Of a stretch of DNA of 42,283 nucleotides, positions 1-8,100 are shown piece by piece (the stretch's first letter is position 1; each line of letters starts with the position of its first letter). The DNA is from Pseudolactococcus raffinolactis NBRC 100932. GTDB lineage: Bacteria > Bacillota > Bacilli > Lactobacillales > Streptococcaceae. The stretch spans positions 1 through 42,283 of the forward strand of contig NZ_BCVN01000014.1 of the NCBI RefSeq assembly GCF_001591765.1. The letters are read 5' to 3'. The notes under the pieces are model-generated. The model saw only the letters and a program-made list of their open reading frames with translations. It searched no databases and had not been told where the DNA came from. The translations under genes were made by a program, and so were the position numbers.

Positions 1-28
1 AAAAACGTCAATATTTTTCAAAAAACTC

Positions 29-57
29 TTGACGAGTGTCAGCTACTTTGATATACT
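29..57 (+). promoter_or_regulatory. Promoter of tRNA-Leu
   Basis: The -35 box TTGACG (29-34) and -10 box TATACT (52-57) are separated by 17 bases, close to the sigma-A consensus. The expected start is about 10 bases before the mature tRNA at 74, so this promoter probably drives the tRNA alone. Confidence 0.8.
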
Positions 58-73
58 AATAAAGTACTGTTTC

Positions 74-159
74 GCGGAGATGGCGGAATTGGCAGACGCG
101 CAGGATTAAGGATCCTGTGACCTACTTTGGTCGTGAGGGTTCAAGTCCCTTTCTCCGCA
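74..159 (+). tRNA. tRNA-Leu (anticodon AAG)
   Basis: The acceptor strands GCGGAGA (74-80) and TCTCCGC (152-158) pair perfectly and are followed by discriminator A159. The anticodon arm is CAGGA / TCCTG around the loop TTAAGGA, which places anticodon AAG at 108-110, reading leucine CUN codons (CUU directly). The long variable arm after the anticodon stem and the T-arm GGGTTCAAGTCCC are typical of a class II tRNA and support leucine. CCA is not encoded. A single-tRNA unit with its own promoter and terminator. Confidence 0.95.
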
Positions 160-164
160 CTAAT

Positions 165-190
165 AACCGAGCCTAGCGCTCGGTTTTTTT
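165..190 (+). terminator. Terminator of tRNA-Leu
   Basis: AACCGAGC (165-172) pairs with GCTCGGTT (178-185) around a 5-base loop and runs into a stretch of T. It lies just after the tRNA. Confidence 0.85.
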
Positions 191-199
191 GTGTTTTAG

Positions 200-386
200 G
201 GTTCATATCAGAATTTTTTCACCGATTTCGCATTGTTTTACCAAAAGAATACCGATTTGGTATTATCTCTTGCAACATGATCATGCTACTTTACAATGTA
301 TCAAAAAGCTATACAAAAATAGCCTATGGTCAATTCCAATTAATATTGAAGATTGCTCATAGCCTTTTTTTGAGGACTTTTGTCCT
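200..386 (-). repeat. Intergenic mosaic repeat, copy 1 (partial)
   Basis: Read on the minus strand, this stretch matches the repeat at 10979-11252. Both begin with GGACAAAAGTCC and an A-tract, followed by an imperfect long hairpin (GCTATGAGCAATC and its partner) and a module with TTTTTTGATAC and GTAGCAT-like sequence. The last two modules, ATACCAAATCGGTAT and a GCGAAATCGGT-like block, are present in both copies but in opposite order. The inverted repeat found at the far end of copy 2 is missing here. No protein can be supported in this interval. Confidence 0.7.
314..372. terminator. Bidirectional terminator-like hairpin after the MFS gene
   Basis: An imperfect hairpin of about 20 base pairs (arms at about 320-340 and 346-366) has A-runs on its left and a T7 run on its right, so it can end transcription in both directions. 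It lies within the repeat and follows the stop of the minus-strand MFS gene at 404. Confidence 0.6.
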
Positions 387-403
387 AGCGTCTTGATAGT
401 ATC

Positions 404-1594
404 TTATAGTGCTGCTTTGACAGCTTTCTTAGACGTATAAATTTTGTAAAGTACCATACAAATGATTGGTAAAATACTTGCAACTAAGTAGATATTTTGG
501 AAAGATAGGAAAGTTCTTAATTCCCCTAATACATAAGGACCGATACCCAAACCAAGGTCTAGCCCAATAAAATAAGTAGAGAGGGCGACGCTGATCCGAT
601 GCTCGTCTTTAACAGTCTTTAAAGAAACGGCTTGTCCATTTGACATGAAAGTACCGTAGCCTAGACCAATGACGCCACCTGAGATTAGGAGCAACCAACT
701 GCTGGTTGTCATGCTCAGTAAAATGAGACCGGCACTTAAAAATAAGTAGCTAGGATACATGACAAATTTTTCGCCAAGATTATCAAATATTTTGCCTGAA
801 AGTGGTCGAGTAAAGGTGATGACCAAGGCATAAACAACGAAAAATAAAGAGCTGACCTGTACTAAATCAATGACTTTAACATAGGATGATAGGAAAGCGA
901 GGACACTTGAGTAAGAAAGTCCCATTAAGAAGGCCATAAAGGCAATAAATAATGCTTTTTTTTCAATGAAGCTATCGAAAGAACTTTTATTAAGTGCTTT
1001 GATGTGTTCTTCTGAAAGTTTCACGTTTTTAACTGGGAATAAATAGCACATTATTGTGATAATCAAAACGAGGACAATTGAAAAAGCGACAATAAAGTGA
1101 AAATCGGTTGTATTTAATAGAATCAAACCAAGAAAAGGGCCAATCGCTGCAGCTAAACTTGTACTCAAGCCATAGTAGTTAATGCCTTCACCATGTCGCG
1201 CTTTTGGAATATAAGCTGTGACAATGGTATTTGTCGCAGTTGATAAAGCACCATAGCCAAAACCATTTAAAAATCTGACAAGATAGAGCACTGGAATGAC
1301 TGGGACGTAAAGGTAGGCAATTGTTGTAAGCAAATAAAACAAGGCGCCATATCTTAAGGTAGCTTTCCTGCCGATTAATTCTAGTTTTTTACCAATGAGT
1401 AATCGCGCAAGTAGTGTGCCGATAATATAAATACCAGATGCTAATCCAGCTTGACCTAGGGAGGCATGCAAGTTACTTTGTGCGATCACAGCAATGATGA
1501 CCATTAAAAGGTAGTAGACTAAGTAGACAATAAAGTTAATAAAAGTAATCGCGATGAAGCCTTTGTTAAATAATTTTTCATTCGTGTTATTCAA
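404..1594 (-). CDS. MFS transporter, drug/metabolite exporter type
   Basis: A 396-residue polytopic membrane protein with about 12 hydrophobic segments. Between segments 2 and 3 (about residues 67-80) it has the MFS motif A form G-K-K-L-E-x-I-G-R-K. Proton-coupled export is the usual role of such DHA1-like proteins, but the substrate cannot be read from the sequence. The start is TTG, with ribosome site AGGAAGAGG about 11 bases upstream overlapping the stop of the preceding small gene. The two genes are 18 bases apart and probably translationally coupled. The divergent LysR gene at 2268 is a likely regulator. Family is clear; specificity is unknown. Confidence 0.85.
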   Translation of the reverse strand: MNNTNEKLFNKGFIAITFINFIVYLVYYLLMVIIAVIAQSNLHASLGQAGLASGIYIIGTLLARLLIGKKLELIGRKATLRYGALFYLLTTIAYLYVPVIPVLYLVRFLNGFGYGALSTATNTIVTAYIPKARHGEGINYYGLSTSLAAAIGPFLGLILLNTTDFHFIVAFSIVLVLIITIMCYLFPVKNVKLSEEHIKALNKSSFDSFIEKKALFIAFMAFLMGLSYSSVLAFLSSYVKVIDLVQVSSLFFVVYALVITFTRPLSGKIFDNLGEKFVMYPSYLFLSAGLILLSMTTSSWLLLISGGVIGLGYGTFMSNGQAVSLKTVKDEHRISVALSTYFIGLDLGLGIGPYVLGELRTFLSFQNIYLVASILPIICMVLYKIYTSKKAVKAAL

Positions 1595-1612
1595 TGGTTG
1601 GTAGACCTCTTC

Positions 1613-1909
1613 CTAGACGTTCGTTGACATATGACCATTTAAGTCATGCAATTTTTGAATTTGGCAAGCCACTTGGGCATAATTTTCAGGATAGCGATCG
1701 CTTAATTCATTGATAAACAAATCTCTGACTTCCATGAAAGAAGTTGCGAAGTTAGAGAGTTCAGCATCTTCATCAATGGCGTATTTTAATTTAAGGAAGA
1801 GCAAGTTTTGATAAGCGTCATTCAAGAAAACCAATGATTTTTCTTTTTCAAAACGTGCATTGTAGGCAGTATCTAAACGGTTAATAATTTCATTTGTCCA
1901 GTTATTCAT
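1613..1909 (-). CDS. Hypothetical small protein, coupled to MFS transporter
   Basis: A 98-residue, acidic, soluble, mostly helical protein that I do not recognise. It has no signal peptide, membrane segment or cysteine pair; aromatic and leucine residues suggest a helical bundle. The start ATG at 1909 follows a purine-rich AAAGAGAG site. Its stop TAG overlaps the ribosome site of the MFS gene downstream, so the two form one transcription unit facing away from the LysR gene. A link to transporter function is inference from position only. Confidence 0.7.
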   Translation of the reverse strand: MNNWTNEIINRLDTAYNARFEKEKSLVFLNDAYQNLLFLKLKYAIDEDAELSNFATSFMEVRDLFINELSDRYPENYAQVACQIQKLHDLNGHMSTNV

Positions 1910-2267
1910 GTGTAGAGCTCTCTTTCTTTTTTATCGCCATTTTTAGTATCAGAAGCATTAGGCTTGAAATTCTAAAAACGGTTGGTGCGTGTAGGCGTAA
2001 AATGAGTCGATTGACTTATTTTTTTAGACAGTTGTATCAACTGTCGACCCTTTATTTAAGTATGGTATGATGATGACCTGATAGCTACTCATTTGCTCCC
2101 CCAGAATTAAAATATTGATTACATGTCATAGTGTATCGCTTGAAGTAGTTTATAGTCAACTCGAATAGCTATCATATAATTTGCTTATAACCTATAAATT
2201 TTACAAAAAATTAAGCTAACATATTTTCTATAATATGCTAGAATGTAAAACAAGGGGAAAAGCCAAA
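1910..2267. promoter_or_regulatory. Divergent control region between MFS operon and LysR gene
   Basis: This 358-base AT-rich region holds no gene. It contains a perfect inverted repeat, GACAGTTG-TAT-CAACTGTC (2027-2045), suitable as an operator for a dimeric regulator. It also holds several -10-like boxes: TATGAT near 2070, TATAAT at 2175-2180, and TATAAT at 2229-2234. The last would give a leader of about 27 bases for the LysR gene. No confident -35 box is visible for it. Confidence 0.5.
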
Positions 2268-3170
2268 ATGAATTTAAGAGATTTCGAGTACTTTAGTTTT
2301 CTGGGTGATGTGCTGTCGTTTACACTAGTCGCCAAAAAATTTAATGTCAGTCAACCGAGTGTTAGTTATGCCGTTAAAAGGCTAGAAGAGTACTACGGTT
2401 GTAACTTAATAGAAAAGAGTTCTCTCCATCGCTCGATTCTCTTAACTAGGGAAGGGAAAATTCTGAAAAAACAACTGAAGAGTATTTTGGAAGAATTTAA
2501 GATGATTGAAAAAGCCATTGAACATGCGAAACAGCAAAAAGTCTATGTTGGTTTTCCGTCATTAATCAAAACAAGAGTTTTCTCTAAACTCTTTAAGACG
2601 GAAGATAATGTTGATTTCATTTCAAATTTTGAATTGATTTCAGGAAGTTCAACGGATTTACTCAGTAAGTTATTATCAGGTCAACTGGAACTCAGTTTAC
2701 TTGGGAGTGTGACGCCCATCCAACATCCTGATTTGAATGTCAAATTACTCTACAGCTATGAGTTTAAAATTTATGTTTCGGAAGATAATCCCTTAGCTCA
2801 AAAATCTCAAATTACATTTGAAGAAGCACTGGCCTATCCGTTTATTTTATTGGAAGACGGCTTGTCGCATACCAAAGCCTTTGATCACTTAAATGATAAG
2901 CATCACGGGAAAGCCAAGGTCTTAGTCCATTTTTCTGATATTAATACAATAGGCCAACTCGTCAAATCAAATGTTGGCATTACGCTGATGACGCCTTATC
3001 TACCCTTTCAAAATATGAAAGGACTCGTTGAAATCTCATTAGTCTCAGAAGATCGAGAAATGTTCTATGTGCAATATGCTTTCTTGAAAAAATCGGTCAT
3101 CAATGATAATTTCACCAAACTCATTCAAGTATTGGATAATCTGTCGAATAAAGATGGCTTGCTTTATTAA
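2268..3170 (+). CDS. LysR-family transcriptional regulator
   Basis: A 300-residue LysR-type regulator. The N-terminal winged helix-turn-helix spans about residues 1-60, with the typical recognition helix NVSQPSVSYAVKRLE at about 26-40. A long linker helix follows, then a periplasmic-binding-protein-like effector domain to the end. I chose the ATG at 2268 because AAGGGGA (2252-2258) sits just before it. The upstream in-frame ATG at 2235 directly abuts the -10 box TATAAT (2229-2234) and could not be translated from that promoter. It is transcribed divergently from the small-protein/MFS pair, its likely target. The effector is unknown; resemblance to malolactic-type regulators is only superficial. 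Confidence 0.88.
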   Translation: MNLRDFEYFSFLGDVLSFTLVAKKFNVSQPSVSYAVKRLEEYYGCNLIEKSSLHRSILLTREGKILKKQLKSILEEFKMIEKAIEHAKQQKVYVGFPSLIKTRVFSKLFKTEDNVDFISNFELISGSSTDLLSKLLSGQLELSLLGSVTPIQHPDLNVKLLYSYEFKIYVSEDNPLAQKSQITFEEALAYPFILLEDGLSHTKAFDHLNDKHHGKAKVLVHFSDINTIGQLVKSNVGITLMTPYLPFQNMKGLVEISLVSEDREMFYVQYAFLKKSVINDNFTKLIQVLDNLSNKDGLLY

Positions 3171-3238
3171 TCCTTTGTTTTATTGATGTTTGTAGATTTA
3201 CAAGCTATGTCTAACTACAAATTAAAGATAGAAAATGC

Positions 3239-3244
3239 TATAAT
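3239..3244 (+). promoter_or_regulatory. Extended -10 promoter element of ybaB
   Basis: TGC-TATAAT (3236-3244) is an extended -10 element with no good -35 box. It implies a leader of about 100 bases before ybaB. That leader contains an unused AGGAGG (3292-3297) without a standard start codon after it. Confidence 0.5.
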
Positions 3245-3352
3245 TGAAATAGTGAGCTCGCTTCTATTGTTTATTTTATATAGTAGGTAATAGGAGGCGA
3301 TAAAAATATATAAAGCCATCAAGGCGCGTGAATGAAGGAGATATAGATTACG

Positions 3353-3652
3353 ATGATGAATATGCAAAAAATGATGAAACAAGCCCAAGACTTGCAAAAA
3401 AATATGAAAATTGCGCAAGCTGAAATTGAAGCGACAACTTTCTACGGGACATCTGCGCAAGACTTGGTTAAGGTTGCCTTCACAGGTGACCGTAAAATGA
3501 CGCAGATTGACATTGCTTCAGACTTGATTGATCCAGAAGATGCAGAAACCTTGTCAGACATGATCACACAAGCTGTCAACGCTGCCTTGGTTGACATTGA
3601 TAAAACAACTGAACAAAAACTTGGTAAATTCACTAAAGGATTGCCTTTCTGA
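3353..3652 (+). CDS. ybaB: YbaB/EbfC family nucleoid-associated protein
   Basis: A 99-residue protein with the family layout: an N-terminal amphipathic helix (MMNMQKMMKQAQDLQKNM), a central beta region with VKVAFTGDRK, the PEDAETLSDM segment, then a C-terminal helix ending KFTKGLPF. Family members are dimers that bind DNA without strong sequence preference and help shape the nucleoid; the gene often lies near recombination genes, but here it stands alone. A strong GAAGGAG site precedes the ATG. Length and start agree with the family. Confidence 0.93.
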   Translation: MMNMQKMMKQAQDLQKNMKIAQAEIEATTFYGTSAQDLVKVAFTGDRKMTQIDIASDLIDPEDAETLSDMITQAVNAALVDIDKTTEQKLGKFTKGLPF

Positions 3653-3664
3653 TCAAAAATTGAT

Positions 3665-3890
3665 AGAATAAAGGAAACGAGAAGAGTTTCATGAGACCGC
3701 GTTTATCAAGAGAGTGGGAGGAAGCTGAAAATCCTACAAACGTCCTCATGATTGTTGCTTCTTGACAATCGTATACTCAATAGTTAAATGAGTATAAATA
3801 AAAAAATTGAGTGTCCAGACATATGATGTCTGGGAATTTAGGTGGTACCACGTGAAAGCGCCCTAATCATAATAGATTAGGGCGCTTTTT
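3665..3890 (+). promoter_or_regulatory. T-box leader (tRNA-sensing riboswitch)
   Basis: The conserved T-box core GGTGGTACCACG lies at 3841-3852. It is followed by an intrinsic terminator: AAGCGCCCTAATC (3856-3868) pairs with GATTAGGGCGCTT (3875-3887), then T5. Upstream is a stem I with AGAGAG (AG bulge) and GCTG terminal-loop signatures. Further helices are ATACTCA/TGAGTAT near 3773-3795 and CCAGACA/TGTCTGG near 3816-3834. Uncharged tRNA would stabilise the antiterminator and allow read-through. Valine triplets GTC (3742-3744) and GTT (3754-3756) lie on the 3' side of stem I, compatible with tRNA-Val and valS downstream, but I could not fix the specifier loop. Confidence 0.92.
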
Positions 3891-3950
3891 GTCCGCGCTC
3901 GGACAGTCACCATCGCCATCAACACGTTTACTTGATAGAAAGGCATCAGC

Positions 3951-5159
3951 ATGGTTATCATCCCAGACCTTCTTTTAATTTTGGCACTTATCATTTATCT
4001 GGTTCTAGTTCGCATCAAAAAAGTCAGATTTCGTTTGACTGCGCTCGCCCTATGGTTAGGAGCAGTTCTGTTGGTCGACACAGTCATCACCTACAGCAAA
4101 ATAGATCTAGGTGCCTTTTTCACCTTCATGCTAGTCTTGGTTCTAGGATCCTGGTTGATCTCTTATCTCATCATTCACAAAGATAAACGCCGCTTACTTA
4201 CAGGCTATGTCTTTAATTTGAGTATCGTCATCACCATCGGTTACATCGTTATCCTCTGCTTTCCCTTCTCCACACCGCTCCCAATCATCCTTACCTTTGT
4301 CATTGGGATTATGGCCTTCGTCCTTATGTCCTTTGGCGGCTATGCCTTGATCATTTACCTCCTTTGGAACGCCCGCACCGTCTGGAAAAAAGAAAGTCGC
4401 TCGCTTGGTAACATGCTGACCCTTTTACTGGGCATCGCAGGCCTTCTCTTGATCCTTTTCCAACATTTCTTGCTCAAAGATGGCAGCATTTTCGCCTACA
4501 TCTACATGGTGATTGCCATCTTCCTCATCTATTATTTCTTCAGCTTCATGACCATCCTCACCAGCAGCCTCCTCTTTAATCACCTCAAACCCAAGTTCGA
4601 TCAAGATTATCTGATCGTCCTAGGCGCGGGGCTGATTAACGGCGAGACCGTCACGCCCTTGCTTGCAGGTAGAATAGATGCAGCCTTGACGTTTGCAAAG
4701 GAACAGCTTGCAAGAACAGGGAAACAGCCACTGCTCATCATGAGTGGGGGGCAAGGTCAAGACGAAAAACTGCCAGAGGCGGTAGGTATGGAAAACTATG
4801 CCTTATCACAAGGCATGCTGAAGTCTGAGATTATCACGGAAGAAAACAGTAAAACGACCCTACAAAATTTGCAGTTTTCAAAAGCCCTAATGGACGAAAG
4901 AAGCCAAGGCAAGCCGTATCATAGTACCTTTGTCAGTAATGATTACCACATCTTTAGAGCGGGTCTATTTGCTAAAAAAGTCGGTCTAAAGAGTGAGGGA
5001 TTAGGCAGTAGAACAGCCAGATATTTCCTCCCCAATGCTTTCATCCGCGAATTTGTCGCCATCATCCTCATGCACAAAAAACGACATATTGCCTTTACCG
5101 TGCTGCTTTTGATATTGATTGCTGCGGTTATTGTGATTAATGTTAAGTTTGTGGGGTAG
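3951..5159 (+). CDS. YdcF/DUF218-family membrane protein
   Basis: A 402-residue protein. The first 210 residues form about six to seven membrane segments, followed by a DUF218/YdcF domain from about residue 217 (DYLIVLGAG, then MSGGQGQ near 264 and a SNDYHIFRAG segment near 325). A hydrophobic segment closes the C-terminus. DUF218 proteins include the E. coli envelope factors ElyC and SanA; the biochemical role is unresolved. The AAAGG ribosome site lies 9-10 bases before the ATG. The gene sits between a T-box leader and valS, so its expression may follow tRNA charging. Codons in the first half are strikingly C-ending, unlike the second half. Confidence 0.82.
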   Translation: MVIIPDLLLILALIIYLVLVRIKKVRFRLTALALWLGAVLLVDTVITYSKIDLGAFFTFMLVLVLGSWLISYLIIHKDKRRLLTGYVFNLSIVITIGYIVILCFPFSTPLPIILTFVIGIMAFVLMSFGGYALIIYLLWNARTVWKKESRSLGNMLTLLLGIAGLLLILFQHFLLKDGSIFAYIYMVIAIFLIYYFFSFMTILTSSLLFNHLKPKFDQDYLIVLGAGLINGETVTPLLAGRIDAALTFAKEQLARTGKQPLLIMSGGQGQDEKLPEAVGMENYALSQGMLKSEIITEENSKTTLQNLQFSKALMDERSQGKPYHSTFVSNDYHIFRAGLFAKKVGLKSEGLGSRTARYFLPNAFIREFVAIILMHKKRHIAFTVLLLILIAAVIVINVKFVG

Positions 5160-5210
5160 GTGATAAAAATCATTAACGGTCAACAGGAAATTTGAAATAT
5201 TTCTATCCAT

Positions 5211-5312
5211 TATTTTCACTTGAGTGAAAGTAATGTCAATAATTGTTTTCTATTTTCACTCAACTGAAAATAGTATCAATATTTCGGTGGTATTTTCACT
5301 GAATTGAAAATA
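5211..5312 (+). repeat. Three 22-bp palindromes at an exact 40-bp period upstream of valS
   Basis: The palindromes lie at 5211-5232, 5251-5272 and 5291-5312. All start TATTTTCACT and end in TGAAARTA, with centres TGAG, CAAC and GAAT. The 18-base spacers after the first two share TCAATA in the same place. Each is a near-perfect dyad, so it could be a dimer-binding operator in DNA or a hairpin in RNA. They occupy the valS upstream region after the ydcF stop. No clear sigma-A promoter could be fixed between the third copy and valS. Confidence 0.85.
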
Positions 5313-5360
5313 ATATAAAATAATTTAAAGCTATAAAAAACAAAGAAACAGGAGTATAAC

Positions 5361-8024
5361 ATGACAGAACTATCAACAAAATTCAACCCAACAGAAGTAG
5401 AAGCAGGTCGCTACGATAAATGGCTCGCAGCTGACGTCTTCAAACCAAGTGGCGATAAAAAAGCCAAACCCTACAGTATCGTCATCCCACCACCAAATGT
5501 CACAGGTAAACTTCACCTCGGACACGCTTGGGATACAACGCTTCAAGATATCATCATCCGTGCCAAACGCATGCAAGGCTATGACACACTTTGGTTACCA
5601 GGGATGGACCATGCTGGCATTGCCACACAAGCTAAAGTTGAAGAACGTTTGCGTGAGCAAGGTATTTCACGCTATGATCTCGGTCGTGAAAAATTCCTAG
5701 AAAAAGTCTGGGAATGGAAAGACGAATATGCCGCAACGATCAAAGAACAATGGGGCAAAATGGGGCTATCGCTTGATTATTCACGCGAACGTTTCACCCT
5801 AGATGAAGGCCTATCAAAAGCGGTTAAAAAAGTTTTTGTTAAACTTTACGAAAAAGGCTTTATCTACCGTGGTGAATTCATCATCAACTGGGATCCAGCA
5901 GCCCGCACAGCGCTTTCAGATATCGAAGTTATCCACCAAGATGTCGAAGGTGCGTTCTACCACATCACTTATCCTTTGACAGATGGTTCAGGCAATGTTG
6001 AAATCGCAACAACACGTCCAGAAACCTTGCTCGGCGATGTGGCAGTCATTGTCAATGCCAAAGATGAACGCTACCAAGATATCATCGGTAAAACTGTGAC
6101 CGTACCTTTTGTTAACCGCGAAATCCCAGTCCTCACAGATGAACACGCGGACATGGAAAAAGGCACAGGTGTTGTAAAAATTACACCAGCGCATGACCCC
6201 AACGACTTTGATGTTGTTGAACGCCTCAACGCTCAAGGTCATAACTTGCCAATGATTAATGTCATGAACGATGACGGCACAATGAATGAACTTGCGGCAG
6301 AATTTGCGGACATGGACCGCTTTGAAGCGCGCAAACAAATCGTTGCCAAACTTGATGAGATGGGTCAACTCGTTAAAATCGAGAAAATGGTCCACAGTGT
6401 CGGTCACTCTGAGCGTTCAGGTGCCGTTGTGGAACCACGTCTATCAACGCAATGGTTTGTTAAAATGGATGAGCTGGCTAAAAATGCCATCGCTAACCAA
6501 AAAACAGATAACGCGGTTGAATTCTTCCCACCACGCTTCAATGACACTTTCACACAATGGATGGAAAACGTTCATGACTGGGTGATCTCACGTCAACTCT
6601 GGTGGGGACATCAAATCCCTGCTTGGTATAACGCAGACGGCGAGATGTACGTCGGTGAAACAGCACCAGAAGGTGACGGTTGGACACAGGATTCTGACGT
6701 TTTGGATACATGGTTCTCATCAGCTTTATGGCCGTTTTCAACCATGGGGTGGCCAGATGAGGAAGCCGAAGACTTCAAGCGTTACTTCCCAACGTCAACT
6801 CTCGTTACGGGATATGATATCATCTTCTTCTGGGTCAGCCGCATGATTTTCCAAAGTTTGGAATTTACAAACGAACGCCCATTTAAAGACGTTCTCATCC
6901 ACGGTTTGATTCGGGATGAAGAAGGCCGTAAAATGTCGAAATCGCTAGGTAACGGCATTGACCCCATGGACGTTATCGAAAAATATGGTGCTGATGCCTT
7001 GCGTTGGTTCTTGTCAAATGGTTCTGCCCCGGGTCAAGACGTCCGCTTTTCTTACGAAAAAATGGATGCTGCTTGGAATTTCATTAACAAAATCTGGAAC
7101 ATTTCGCGCTACATCATCATGAACAAGGAAACACTCAGCGCAGCAGATACCTATGCCAATGTTGATAAAGTAGCGCAAAAAACAGCAGGCAATGTGACGG
7201 ATCGTTGGATCTTGACCAAACTCAATGAAACGATTGACCATGTCACGAAAAACTTTGATAAGTTTGAATTTGGTGAAGCAGGCCGTGCCCTCTATAACTT
7301 CATTTGGGAAGACTTCGCCAACTGGTATGTTGAATTGACAAAAGAAGTCCTTTACAGTGAAGATGAGGCAGAAAAAGATGTGACACGTAGCGTCCTTGTC
7401 TATGTCCTAGACCAAATCTTGCGTCTTCTCCACCCAATCATGCCATTTGTGACCGAAGAAATTTCGGAAAACCTTGGCTTGATTGAGGGGAGCCTAGTCG
7501 TTGCGGCCTATCCAGAAGTTCGTCCAGAATTTTCAGATGAAGCAGCCGTTCGTGGTGTAGAAGTCTTGAAAGACATCATCAAGTCAGTTCGAAATATCCG
7601 TGCTGAAGTGAATACAGCACCAAGCAAAGCCGTGCCAATGCTGATCAAGACAGAAAACGCTGAAATCAAAGCCTTCTTGAAAGAAAATAGCAACTATTTG
7701 ACACGTTTCACAAATCCTGAAACCTTAGAGATTTCAGCTGACATCACAGCACCAGCGCAAGCCATGACTGCGGTTCTATCAAACGTTGAAATTTACTTGC
7801 CACTTGCAGGATTGATCAACATCACAGATGAAATTGCCCGTTTGACAAAAGAATTAGCCAAATGGCAAAAAGAATTGGACATGGTCTCACGTAAACTCTC
7901 TAACGAGAAATTCGTTGCCAATGCCAAACCAGAAGTTGTCGAAAAAGAAAAAGCTAAACAAGCCGATTATCAAACAAAATTCGATACAACACATGCACGG
8001 ATTGCTGAGCTTGAAAAACTATAA
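5361..8024 (+). CDS. valS: Valyl-tRNA synthetase
   Basis: An 887-residue class I aminoacyl-tRNA synthetase that charges tRNA-Val in the cytoplasm. The HIGH motif appears as HLGH (about 52-55) after PPPNVTGKL, and KMSKS is at about 524-528. The CP1 editing domain carries [13 protein letters not shown] near 217-230. The anticodon-binding domain and the C-terminal coiled coil (about 820-887) are complete, so the length is normal. AGGAG lies 6 bases before the ATG. Expression probably depends on the T-box at 3665-3890, through ydcF, and/or on the palindrome array just upstream. Confidence 0.98.
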   Translation: MTELSTKFNPTEVEAGRYDKWLAADVFKPSGDKKAKPYSIVIPPPNVTGKLHLGHAWDTTLQDIIIRAKRMQGYDTLWLPGMDHAGIATQAKVEERLREQGISRYDLGREKFLEKVWEWKDEYAATIKEQWGKMGLSLDYSRERFTLDEGLSKAVKKVFVKLYEKGFIYRGEFIINWDPAARTALSDIEVIHQDVEGAFYHITYPLTDGSGNVEIATTRPETLLGDVAVIVNAKDERYQDIIGKTVTVPFVNREIPVLTDEHADMEKGTGVVKITPAHDPNDFDVVERLNAQGHNLPMINVMNDDGTMNELAAEFADMDRFEARKQIVAKLDEMGQLVKIEKMVHSVGHSERSGAVVEPRLSTQWFVKMDELAKNAIANQKTDNAVEFFPPRFNDTFTQWMENVHDWVISRQLWWGHQIPAWYNADGEMYVGETAPEGDGWTQDSDVLDTWFSSALWPFSTMGWPDEEAEDFKRYFPTSTLVTGYDIIFFWVSRMIFQSLEFTNERPFKDVLIHGLIRDEEGRKMSKSLGNGIDPMDVIEKYGADALRWFLSNGSAPGQDVRFSYEKMDAAWNFINKIWNISRYIIMNKETLSAADTYANVDKVAQKTAGNVTDRWILTKLNETIDHVTKNFDKFEFGEAGRALYNFIWEDFANWYVELTKEVLYSEDEAEKDVTRSVLVYVLDQILRLLHPIMPFVTEEISENLGLIEGSLVVAAYPEVRPEFSDEAAVRGVEVLKDIIKSVRNIRAEVNTAPSKAVPMLIKTENAEIKAFLKENSNYLTRFTNPETLEISADITAPAQAMTAVLSNVEIYLPLAGLINITDEIARLTKELAKWQKELDMVSRKLSNEKFVANAKPEVVEKEKAKQADYQTKFDTTHARIAELEKL

Positions 8025-8032
8025 GATACCAG

Positions 8033-8060
8033 AAAAAAGCCGACAAATAAGGCTTTTTTT
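8033..8060 (+). terminator. valS terminator
   Basis: AAAAAAGCC (8033-8041) pairs with GGCTTTTTTT (8051-8060) around a 9-base loop. Confidence 0.8.
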
Positions 8061-8068
8061 GCTATAAT
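8040..8068 (+). promoter_or_regulatory. Promoter of the frameshifted MFS gene
   Basis: The -10 box TATAAT (8063-8068) lies 17 bases after a weak -35 box CCGACA (8040-8045), which overlaps the valS terminator. Confidence 0.55.
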
Positions 8069-8100
8069 TAAGCAATAACTTTAGGAATAGGAAGTTTTTC

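Noticed and set aside
127-396. 89-codon frame over the tRNA and repeat
   Set aside because: It starts inside the tRNA and crosses its terminator and the repeat; no ribosome site or protein-like composition.
3292-3331. Strong AGGAGG followed by a possible nine-codon leader peptide before ybaB
   Set aside because: The only codon at proper spacing is ATA, not a normal start, so translation cannot be supported.
3932-4186. 84-codon frame overlapping the ydcF start
   Set aside because: Out-of-frame shadow; the ydcF frame has the membrane segments and DUF218 motifs.
5211-5312. Short CRISPR array
   Set aside because: Three units with 18-base, partly conserved spacers and full palindromic repeats; no cas genes. 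Better read as operators or hairpins.
5988-6407. 139-codon minus-strand frame inside valS
   Set aside because: A shadow of the valS coding frame, with no promoter or ribosome site.
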